This document shows positions 1 to 5,862 of a stretch of 8,659 nucleotides of DNA, one piece after another. The first letter of the stretch is position 1; each line of letters starts with the position of its first letter. This DNA is from Verrucomicrobiota bacterium (lineage in GTDB: Bacteria; Verrucomicrobiota; Verrucomicrobiia; Limisphaerales; AV2), in the NCBI GenBank assembly GCA_003219345.1, contig QHOP01000215.1, forward strand, positions 1-8,659. Direction: 5' to 3'. A program made the translations under genes and the position numbers. Under the pieces are notes generated by a model that did not search any database, was not told the origin of the DNA, and saw only the letters and a program-made list of their open reading frames with translations.

Positions 1-15
1 CGAACCTATTTCAAG

Positions 16-528
16 ATGAATCGAGCATCGATCTACGTCGCAGCACTGGTCGGGGCGGTCTTGCTTGCCGGGTGTCAAACCATACCTCCCGGCGCCGAGC
101 GCGGACCTCATGGCACGATGGCTTACGATGTGCCGATAGAGGCTTCCCCGCCGGGCGCGCGAATCGAAGCCAATGGCCAGGTGGTGGGCAACACACCGCT
201 GCATTTGAAGATTTTCGGCGACCCGGACGGGACATTCCACGACTTCGGCTCCCCTTACTACGTGATCAGGGCCCTGCCGCTGAGCACCAACCAGTTTGAG
301 CAAGTCCTTTTTTTCGGGACGGGTCAATGGTTTGGTCCGGAGGATCACATTCCGAAGGAGATCAATTTTGACATGAATCAGAAGACCCAGGTTTACGCGC
401 CCTACGGGCCACCGGGTTCTGGCTATCCGTATTATGGACCTCCGGTCTATTATGGCCCGCCATATTACTACTGGGGCCCTGAGTTTCGGTTCTACTTCGG
501 CCCACGCTATCATCACCGACGTTGGTGA
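16..528 (+). CDS. PEGA-type lipoprotein with Gly/Pro/Tyr-rich tail
   Basis: A 170-residue predicted lipoprotein. The first 20 residues form a signal peptide ending in the lipobox LAGC, so Cys20 would be lipidated and the protein anchored in the envelope. Residues about 38-66 (IEASPPGARIEANGQVVGNT and flanks) match the PEGA pattern: a small beta domain in surface proteins, with the typical ASPPGA and G-x-x-x-G-x-T-P positions. Residues 67-122 continue as a probable beta-rich region. Residues 129-170 are low-complexity, with repeated YYGPP-like units, and end in HHRRW. Such aromatic tails are common in verrucomicrobial envelope lipoproteins; their function is unknown. The ATG at 16 is chosen because it begins the signal peptide. 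Only 15 nt lie upstream in the window, so neither RBS nor promoter can be judged. The role is probably structural or cell-wall associated rather than enzymatic, since no catalytic motif is visible. Confidence 0.85.
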   Translation: MNRASIYVAALVGAVLLAGCQTIPPGAERGPHGTMAYDVPIEASPPGARIEANGQVVGNTPLHLKIFGDPDGTFHDFGSPYYVIRALPLSTNQFEQVLFFGTGQWFGPEDHIPKEINFDMNQKTQVYAPYGPPGSGYPYYGPPVYYGPPYYYWGPEFRFYFGPRYHHRRW

Positions 529-735
529 AGCTGAAAGGGAAAACAGACTTCGACGAACACGCACGGACGTTCAAAAGCGAGGGCCAGCTCGGTTGCTCTC
601 GGAAAAAATGGTTCAGTTCGGTGCCGTTGGTCGGCGGGAGGGACAGCGTTTCGCTTTCTCCTGCAAACCCAATTGGAGAATGGCACGTGGTACGTGCGTC
701 GCCGCGCCTTCCCCTTCCAGCCGACGATGGACAGT

Positions 736-759
736 GGATTCCCGCACGGGCGGGATTCC
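736..759. repeat. Small imperfect palindrome (hairpin)
   Basis: Arms GGATTCCCGC (736-745) and GCGGGATTCC (750-759) pair at 9 of 10 positions around a 4-nt loop. It lies between convergent genes. No run of T follows on the + strand, so it is not a standard intrinsic terminator. It resembles REP-like palindromes found in bacterial spacers. Whether it recurs in this genome cannot be seen from this window. Confidence 0.5.
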
Positions 760-856
760 TGGATCTCCGCCGCGGCAACAAGCTGGGCCGTGCTGGCCTT
801 GAGTCTTCCTGACGATAGCAGATTCGTGGCGCTGAAACGATGAGCAAACGCTGCGT

Positions 857-881
857 TTGAACCGCGGGGACGCAGAGGCGC
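857..881 (+). repeat. Degenerate AACCGCGGNGACGCAGAG-type dispersed repeat, copy 1
   Basis: The core TTGAACCGCGGGGACGCAGA resembles a motif that I recall as frequent in spacers of Verrucomicrobia and other environmental bacteria (general form AACCACGGAGACACAGAGG). A second copy in opposite orientation lies at 5675-5695, and the two agree at 17 of 21 positions. The match between the two copies is seen directly; membership of a wider family is from memory. Confidence 0.4.
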
Positions 882-968
882 TGGGGAGGCAGTGCGCGAT
901 AATCCTCATCGCGCCGTAATGGCTGTGCGCGTGCACCAACTCGTTGGGGGGTTGTTGCCGCCTCAGGT

Positions 969-2313
969 TCACTGCTGCGAGGTTGTGTAAGTGAGATCGT
1001 CGAAGTAAACGCGCTGGCCGTTGCCGTCATGATGCGTTGTGATCAGGCCGAACCGATTGAAGTGTGCCCCGCTCGTCTTCTGGCCCGGTTCCAGGTCCAG
1101 CCGCGCCGTCTCACTGTCCAGCTTCACGATGATTTGTCCGCGTCCATTTGCGGCGCCAGGGTTGTACGCGCACGCCCAGGTGTGCGTGGCGCCATTGGGG
1201 TAAATGAATGGCCCGCCGTCCAGGGTCTTTTCTTGCGGGCCGTGGATGCGGTAAGCGGGCGCGAAAAAGAAACCTTCCCGGCTTGGCCCGCCAATTCGGA
1301 CTCCAAGGAAGTCGGGCGGCACACTGAACGCGTCGGACCCGCCGCTGTCGAGACTGTGCTCCGAATGGAAAAACCCGATCAGCGTGTCGCTGTCTGAAAC
1401 GACGGCCGTCGCCGCGAAAGATCAACCCACCGAGTTCACCCGAGCCTTTGCCGCATGCGAACTGCGTTGGACTGAAGCCGAAGTCAAACCACGGACGAAC
1501 GTCGAAGGTTGTGTAGCTGCGCCGATTGTTCAGACCCTCCCAGTGCGGGTCTTCGTCAAACCGGTGGCTTTCGCCATTCACGACCAGCTCATCCAACCAA
1601 AGCTCGCCGCCGCCGTCATAATGCTTCATCACGTTGAGCAGTCCAAAACGATTGAACGCGGCTCCGTCGGCTTTGTGGCCCGGCTCCAGGTTCACGATCA
1701 GTTCTTCGCCATCGAGCTGTCCGGTGATGGAACCATTGCCGCCGTTCGCCGCGGGACTGTATCGGAGCGCCCAGGAGTGGACCTTCGTGCCGCTCTTGAA
1801 CTGTTTCGTTGAGGATTTGCGTGTCGTTGGATCGACGGTTCGGAATTCACCTGCGCCCGCGCGCCACTTCTGCGTCGCGTATTCCACGTAGGCATAGAAG
1901 ACCTGGCCCCGGCCATAGACTCGCAGCGCGATGGTGTTGGGCGTGCGCCATTCGTTCAATGCGGCCGCGTTGAAGAACCCGATCAGCGCGTTGCCTTGTC
2001 GGCCCTCGTACACGAGCTTGCCGGACGCGGCGAGGGTGTCGTCCAGTGTGCGCGGTGAGATGATTTTCGCGTAATAGGCAGGTTCGGCTGCCGGCTGAAT
2101 GAAACCGCCAATCTCGCCCTTCGCGGCGCAATGGGCCGTCATGCCACTGAAACCAAAGTCCTGCCTGACCTCCCTTCCGGCGGCCACAGCCCGGCAGTTA
2201 TGCGCGTCCCACCTCGGATCGAGATCGAACGTCTCCGTGCGTTCAGCGCCCACGGCTCCAATCGCAACGACGAGCTTGAGAACGCTGGCGGACAATCGGC
2301 CCAGAGAATTCAT
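969..2313 (-). pseudogene. Secreted two-module beta-sandwich protein, frameshifted
   Basis: Read leftward from the ATG at 2313, residues 1-23 form a signal peptide (MNSLGRLSASVLKLVVAIGA, then VGA). An upstream TTG at 2352 gives a less natural N terminus. Two related modules follow. Module A covers residues about 28-246, with FDLDPRW, QDFGFS, GEIGGFI, LIGFF, WALRYSP, NLEPGHKADGAAFNRFGL and LWLDELVV. Module B begins at residue 252 with FDEDPHW, FDFGFS and GELGGLIF. Its remainder, LIGFFHSE through ACAYNP, LEPGQKTSGAHFNRFGL and YFDDLTYT, lies in another frame ending at the TGA at 969. The original frame instead runs on to a stop at 1111. The shift falls between 1419 and 1382. The pattern suggests tandem LamG/concanavalin A-like sandwiches, often carbohydrate-binding, though no Pfam name is certain. 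No strong Shine-Dalgarno precedes 2313. If the lesion is an artefact, the gene is an intact secreted protein of about 470 residues. Confidence 0.75.
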
Positions 2314-2383
2314 CCACGCGATAGTGAAGCGGGAAATTTGAATTTCAACCAATCAGCAGATCCAATCGCTGCTGCCGGACGAA

Positions 2384-2402
2384 GCCGGCCTGCCGCGCCG
2401 GC
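2384..2402. repeat. GCCGGC-7-GCCGGC hairpin
   Basis: Identical self-palindromic hexamers GCCGGC at 2384-2389 and 2397-2402 can form a short G+C stem around a 7-nt loop, with one extra A-T pair outside. It lies in the divergent region between the leftward two-module gene and the rightward thioredoxin remnant. It may be only a product of high G+C composition. Confidence 0.25.
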
Positions 2403-2424
2403 TCCGAGTCGTAGCCGCCGACGT

Positions 2425-2431
2425 AAGGAGG
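2425..2431 (+). promoter_or_regulatory. Perfect Shine-Dalgarno AAGGAGG before the thioredoxin half-gene
   Basis: AAGGAGG is followed by a 9-nt spacer and the ATG at 2441. Other starts in this window have poor or absent Shine-Dalgarno sites, so this one is unusual. It supports initiation at 2441 even though the product is only half of a domain. A chance match inside former coding DNA cannot be excluded. Confidence 0.5.
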
Positions 2432-2440
2432 CGGATAGAA

Positions 2441-2641
2441 ATGGCGATCACGACGGAGAACATGACGTGGCGTTCCTGGTGGGACGGCGGGGCGACTGAC
2501 GGCCCCATCGCCACCCGGTGGAATGTCAACAGTTGGCCGACCACCTATGTGCTCGATCCCAAAGGGGTAGTCCGATACCGGAACGTCCGGGACCAAGCCC
2601 TGTCTGACGCCCTTGAAAAACTGATCCGCGAAAACGAGTGA
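2441..2641 (+). CDS. C-terminal half of a thioredoxin/TlpA-like domain (probable truncated remnant)
   Basis: A 66-residue product. Residues 8-50 match the second half of a TlpA/AhpC-type thioredoxin fold: MTWRSWWDGG, then GPIATRWNV, the cis-proline loop SWPTTYVLD (Pro33), and KGVVRYRN, followed by the final helix ALSDALEKLIREN. The N-terminal half, with the first beta-alpha-beta unit and the CxxC or peroxidatic Cys, is absent. No Cys occurs in the product, so a redox role in this form is unlikely. In the same frame the reading stays open upstream to a stop at 2339-2341, but the sequence before about 2430 does not look like thioredoxin, so the 5' part appears lost. The strong Shine-Dalgarno at 2425-2431 leaves open that the mini-protein is made. 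The intact family member would be an exported thiol-disulfide or peroxiredoxin-like protein. Confidence 0.65.
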   Translation: MAITTENMTWRSWWDGGATDGPIATRWNVNSWPTTYVLDPKGVVRYRNVRDQALSDALEKLIRENE

Positions 2642-2713
2642 TAACCTCGCGCAGCAGTTCGATGCGCCGTTCGACAAAAACTCCGTGGAACTGCACAGAA
2701 CTGGATAAGTCGC

Positions 2714-2741
2714 TTGACGACGGGTGCAATCGGCGTATGAA
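2714..2741 (+). promoter_or_regulatory. Candidate sigma-70-type promoter for the Tat-exported protein gene
   Basis: TTGACG (2714-2719, 5 of 6 to the -35 consensus) and TATGAA (2736-2741, 4 of 6 to the -10 consensus) are separated by 16 nt and lie about 40 nt before the start codon at 2783. CATAAT at 2752-2757 is a second possible -10 but has no matching -35. This is prediction from sequence only. Confidence 0.35.
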
Positions 2742-2765
2742 TGGAGCATGCCATAATCGCTGTTT

Positions 2766-2773
2766 GGAAAGGA
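2766..2773 (+). promoter_or_regulatory. Ribosome-binding site fixing the start at 2783
   Basis: GGAAAGGA ends 9 nt before the ATG at 2783. The in-frame ATG at 2741 lies upstream of this site and would add 14 residues ahead of the twin-arginine motif, so 2783 is the better start. Confidence 0.6.
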
Positions 2774-2782
2774 TACACTCTT

Positions 2783-4345
2783 ATGAATGCGCCGCGCACC
2801 CGTCGGGAATTTCTGGCTGAAGTCGGTCGAGGCATGTTGGTCGCCGCCGTGGGCTATGAGACGGCCAGCGAACTGGGATTGGCATCCACCTTGACTGAGG
2901 AGACCACTGACAAACTGACTTTCGGGTCCTTGGAGCCGCTGGTGTGCCTGATGCAAGAGACGCCCGTCAACCGGCTGTTGCCAACGCTGGTGGAGCAACT
3001 GCGGTCGGGTACGGATTTGCGGCGATTGACCGCCGCCGCGGCGCTGGCCAACGCGCGCACTTTTGGCGGCGAGGACTACGTCGGCTTCCACACCATGATG
3101 GCCCTGGCGCCGGCGTTGCACATGGCCCAGGAACTTCCCGCAGAATTGCAGCCGCTGCCGGTCTTCAAGGTGCTTTACCGGAATACGAATCGCATTCAGG
3201 AGCGCGGCGGACGCAAAGAGGAAGTTCTGCATCCGGTCAAACCGGCGACGCTTTCCGAAATTCGTCCAGGCGGCGAGGTCCTGCGCGAGGCCGTGCGAAG
3301 TAAAAAGGTGGACGCGGCGGAACGAACCTTCGCCGCACTCGCGCAACGCTCCGCGGACGACGCGTTCAACGATCTGCTGTTTGCGGTGCAGGACAACACC
3401 GAAGTCCATCGGGTGGTGTTGCCGCATCGCGCGTGGGATTTGCTGGGACTGATCGGCAAGGAACAGGCGCACACCCTCCTCCGGCAGTCCGTTCGCTATT
3501 GCGTCAAAGCGGAATCCTGGCAGCACACCGCGACCTGGGACGAACCGCGAACACTGCTCCCGAAAATGCTCGAAGACCACAAACTGCTCGGCCGTTCGCC
3601 CGGGGACCGGAAAGCCGAAGACAGTTGGGTCGAGCAAATGAGTCAAACCATTTTCAAATCCACGCCCGAACAGGCCGCGGCTGCCGCTGCCGCTGCGCTG
3701 GCCGAAGGAATGTCACCATCGGACGTGGGCGAAGCGATCACGCTGGCTGCCAATCAACTGGTCCTGCGAGACATGGGACGGACGCCGCGCGATGAAGTGC
3801 CGGGCAAACCACTGGGCAGCGTGCACGGCGACTCGATCGGCGTTCATGCCACCGACTCTGCCAATGCCTGGCGCAATATGGCGCGCGTCAGCAATGCGCG
3901 AAATTGTTTTGCGAGCCTGATTCTCGGCGCGTATCAGGTGGCCCTGGACCGCACGGCGCGCGGCGGAGATTTCCTCAACTGGCAGCCATTGCCGGTCGCC
4001 CGGCATCTCGGGGAAATCAAAGCGAGTGATCCCGACGCGTTGCTCAAGGAAGCCGACGAGGCGATTCGCGGAAATCTCCAGGCCAAAGCCAGCGCGGTGA
4101 TTCATCGTTACGGCGAGTTGGGCCATTCGCCGCGTCCGGTGCTGGATTTGTTGCTGCGCTACGCGGTCAGTGAAGACGGGGCGCTGCACGCCGAAAAATT
4201 CTACCGCACGGTTTCGGAGGAATTCGCCGCCACACGTGCCGCGTTTCGCTGGCGTCACGTGGTGGCCCTGGCGCGCGTGACCGCCAGCGAGTATGGTCGT
4301 CCGGCCGCCGGCATCGCCGAAGCGCGCGCCTTGCTGAAGGTTTGA
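2783..4345 (+). CDS. Twin-arginine-exported, His-rich helical protein of unknown family
   Basis: A 520-residue protein. The N terminus TRREFLAEVGRGMLVAAVG (from residue 6) is a Tat signal: twin Arg7-Arg8 in the RREFL context and then a hydrophobic stretch. Export in folded form, perhaps with a cofactor, is inferred. The mature part reads as all-helical. Histidines recur in distinct patches: H103 and H113 (GFHTMMALAPALHMA), H209/H215/H230 with Cys240 (HRVVLPHRAW to SVRYC), and H349/H355 (GSVHGDSIGVHATDSANAWR). An Ala run at residues 298-306 links two helical regions, and WRNMARVSNARNCFASLILG near 363-382 looks like a conserved core. The spacing of His motifs in helices is faintly like questin-oxidase-type proteins (DUF4243), but I would not assign that function. 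The gene ends cleanly, has its own candidate promoter and RBS, and is not coupled to its neighbours. It is the longest intact frame in the window. Confidence 0.85.
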   Translation: MNAPRTRREFLAEVGRGMLVAAVGYETASELGLASTLTEETTDKLTFGSLEPLVCLMQETPVNRLLPTLVEQLRSGTDLRRLTAAAALANARTFGGEDYVGFHTMMALAPALHMAQELPAELQPLPVFKVLYRNTNRIQERGGRKEEVLHPVKPATLSEIRPGGEVLREAVRSKKVDAAERTFAALAQRSADDAFNDLLFAVQDNTEVHRVVLPHRAWDLLGLIGKEQAHTLLRQSVRYCVKAESWQHTATWDEPRTLLPKMLEDHKLLGRSPGDRKAEDSWVEQMSQTIFKSTPEQAAAAAAAALAEGMSPSDVGEAITLAANQLVLRDMGRTPRDEVPGKPLGSVHGDSIGVHATDSANAWRNMARVSNARNCFASLILGAYQVALDRTARGGDFLNWQPLPVARHLGEIKASDPDALLKEADEAIRGNLQAKASAVIHRYGELGHSPRPVLDLLLRYAVSEDGALHAEKFYRTVSEEFAATRAAFRWRHVVALARVTASEYGRPAAGIAEARALLKV

Positions 4346-4588
4346 ATTCGATCGTTTGTCGGTGTGGTTTCGTATCTGGCCGGCGCCGGCGCGGCGTGGC
4401 TCAGCGTTCACGCCGCTTTCCTGCCTCTACATGCTCGCGCTTGCTGTTTTTCATCACGCCTCCTCAGCCGCGCCGTGTTTCCCAGGCCGGTGCTGCATCG
4501 GAAGCCAGGCAGTCGGATGAGTCCTGAAGTAAACCTTTCAGAAGATTTCTGTGGCAAATCGCCGCAAACGGTTTAAGCAACGCTGTCG
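4346..4588. other. 243-nt spacer without a convincing gene
   Basis: The spacer separates the Tat-protein gene from the alpha/beta-hydrolase gene. It contains the 12-nt palindrome GCCGGCGCCGGC at 4379-4390. Short open frames here lack ribosome sites and recognisable motifs. No good promoter pair is visible, although the segment just before 4588 is noticeably less G+C-rich than the rest and may contain the start signals of the next gene. Confidence 0.4.
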
Positions 4589-5662
4589 ATGCGATCCAAA
4601 TTGTTTGCGTTCCTGCTGTTGCTCGTTCCGGTTTTGGGCACGGCGGGCTGCGGCGGTTTCTTCGCCCGCAGAATGGCGCAGGCCCCAAACACGTATCCCG
4701 CGTGGCTGGCTCCCAAGGCGCAGGTGGAATTGGCCTTTTCCTGGGAGTCCCTCACCAACTTCCCCGGCGACTTCGTGGACGTTGGCCCGCCGCAGGCGCG
4801 GCTGCGTTATCGCGTCGTCGAGCCGGCGGATTACCGTCTGGCCGTCTCCTCGACCAACTGGCTTGAGCGCGGCCAGAAGCGCTTCAGGTTCTCGTTGGAC
4901 GCGACTTTGCCCGGTCGAACGAACGCCTGGACTCTGTCGCCACGGGGCACCGTGTTGCTCCTGCATGGTTACGGCGAGGCCCAGTTCGCCATGGCGCCGT
5001 GGGCGCTGCGCCTGGCGGAGGAAGGCTGGCGTTGCGTGCTGGTGGACCTCCGCGGACATGGCAAATCCACCGGACGACGGATTTACTTTGGCGTGCGGGA
5101 GGCGCGCGACCTGAGCCAAGTGCTGGACGCGCTGGCGCGCGACGGTCGACTCGCCCGTCCCGTGGCGGCCATCGGCGAATCCTACGGCGCCGCGCTGGCG
5201 TTGCGATGGAAGGCTGCGGAATCGCGCGTTGCCAGCGTGGTGGCCATCGCGCCTTACGCGGTATTATCCAACGCTGTCCTGAACATCCGCCACGAATACG
5301 CCGCCTGGCTGCCGCGGGCGATCGTCAACGCCGGACTCAACCACCTGCCCGCTGTCTTGAATGTTGAACCGGGCGAGCTCGATATGACGACGGTGCTGGC
5401 CCGGACCCCGGTGGTCGCGCTGTTCGTGGTCGGAACCGAGGACAAAATCACACCGGTCGCCGATGTGCGGAAATTGTACGAGGAAGCCGCGCCGGGAAGC
5501 AAACTGGTCGTGGTGCCCGGGGCCACGCATGAAGCGGTGACTTATTTTTTTAATGACCTTACCCCGCCGGTGCCGGCGTGGCTGGGTGGGAAAAGCGAAG
5601 AACTGCAAACCGGATTCAGCACCCGGAAAGCAGTCAACTGCCTGAATTCGGAATCCAGGTAG
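4589..5662 (+). CDS. Alpha/beta-hydrolase lipoprotein
   Basis: A 357-residue protein. Residues 1-21 form a signal peptide with a lipobox-like TAGC, so Cys21 is a likely lipidation site. From about residue 120 it is a classic alpha/beta hydrolase: LLLHGYG with the oxyanion His-Gly at 126-127, VDLRGHGKSTG at 152-162, the nucleophile elbow GESYG with Ser198, the acid in GTEDKITP (Asp285) and the base in GATHEAV (His314). The full triad and spacing indicate an active serine hydrolase (esterase, lysophospholipase or peptidase-like); the substrate cannot be told. Residues 22-118 are a probable accessory region. After PAWL (about 328-332) the last 25 residues look unrelated to the fold and run into repeat-like DNA, so the original end may have been altered. 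The ATG at 4589 starts the signal peptide, but no clear Shine-Dalgarno precedes it. It is likely transcribed alone. Confidence 0.88.
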   Translation: MRSKLFAFLLLLVPVLGTAGCGGFFARRMAQAPNTYPAWLAPKAQVELAFSWESLTNFPGDFVDVGPPQARLRYRVVEPADYRLAVSSTNWLERGQKRFRFSLDATLPGRTNAWTLSPRGTVLLLHGYGEAQFAMAPWALRLAEEGWRCVLVDLRGHGKSTGRRIYFGVREARDLSQVLDALARDGRLARPVAAIGESYGAALALRWKAAESRVASVVAIAPYAVLSNAVLNIRHEYAAWLPRAIVNAGLNHLPAVLNVEPGELDMTTVLARTPVVALFVVGTEDKITPVADVRKLYEEAAPGSKLVVVPGATHEAVTYFFNDLTPPVPAWLGGKSEELQTGFSTRKAVNCLNSESR

Positions 5663-5674
5663 CCGACGGTCATG

Positions 5675-5695
5675 CTCCGTGTCTCCGCGGTTGAA
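5675..5695 (-). repeat. Degenerate AACCGCGGAGAC-type dispersed repeat, copy 2
   Basis: On the minus strand this reads TTCAACCGCGGAGACACGGA followed by G, matching the copy at 857-881 at 17 of 21 positions. It begins 12 nt after the hydrolase stop codon and shortly before the perfect inverted repeat, so the spacer appears to be built largely of repeat material. Confidence 0.4.
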
Positions 5696-5710
5696 GCAAA
5701 GTTGTATTGA

Positions 5711-5785
5711 CGGTGGGGCGAGACTCCGTCGAGCCCTGATCTCCACTGGATAGAAATCAGGGCTCGACGGAGTCTCGCCCCACCG
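5711..5785. repeat. Perfect 30-bp inverted repeat with 15-nt loop
   Basis: The arms at 5711-5740 and 5756-5785 are exact reverse complements over all 30 positions, around the loop CTCCACTGGATAGAA. The arm starts CGGTGGGGCGAGACTCCGTC and ends GAGCCCTGAT. No T run follows on either side, so a standard intrinsic terminator is not supported, although so stable an RNA hairpin could slow transcription or block mRNA decay. I recall GGCTCGACGGAGTCTCGCCC-like sequences as frequent in verrucomicrobial spacers, so this is probably one member of a REP- or MITE-like dispersed palindrome family. No target duplication is visible at its ends. Confidence 0.9.
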
Positions 5786-5862
5786 AGAATGCTGACGGCA
5801 CTACCGGCCGAGTCGTGTTCGTGAATGACATTCATTTTCCGCACTGGTAAATTTTGTCGTTG

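Larger units (their letters stand above)
529..968. other. 440-nt spacer without a convincing gene
   Basis: The spacer lies between the PEGA lipoprotein and the 3' end of the leftward two-module gene, so it is a convergent intergenic region. Open frames exist on both strands but overlap each other and the flanking genes, lack good ribosome sites, and show Arg/Ser/Pro-rich composition typical of shadow frames in G+C-rich DNA. Two items stand out and are listed separately: a hairpin at 736-759 and a degenerate dispersed repeat at 857-881. No T-rich terminator is seen behind either converging gene. Confidence 0.6.

Noticed and set aside
362..1030. A 222-codon minus-strand open frame through the first spacer.
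   Set aside because: It overlaps the 3' ends of both flanking genes, has no recognisable motif, and its Arg/Pro/Ser-rich composition suggests a chance frame.
2345..3646. A 433-codon open frame on the minus strand.
   Set aside because: It lies mostly antisense to the Tat-exported protein gene, which has a signal sequence, RBS and coherent protein composition. The minus frame is Arg/Gln/His-rich without domains, as expected for a shadow in G+C-rich DNA.
2783..4345. Assignment of the Tat-exported protein to questin-oxidase-like enzymes.
   Set aside because: Only the loose spacing of His residues in helices is similar; no diagnostic motif could be matched by eye.
4379..4390. 12-nt palindrome GCCGGCGCCGGC as a possible operator.
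   Set aside because: It is pure G+C, lies close behind the preceding gene rather than near a promoter, and such palindromes are common by chance at this base composition.
3713..4411. A 232-codon minus-strand open frame.
   Set aside because: It is antisense to the C-terminal part of the Tat-exported protein and has no motif or ribosome site.
5711..5785. Interpretation of the large inverted repeat as an intrinsic terminator.
   Set aside because: No T run follows either arm (downstream is GAGAATGCTG), and the 30-bp stem is far longer than usual terminators. A palindromic repeat element fits better.
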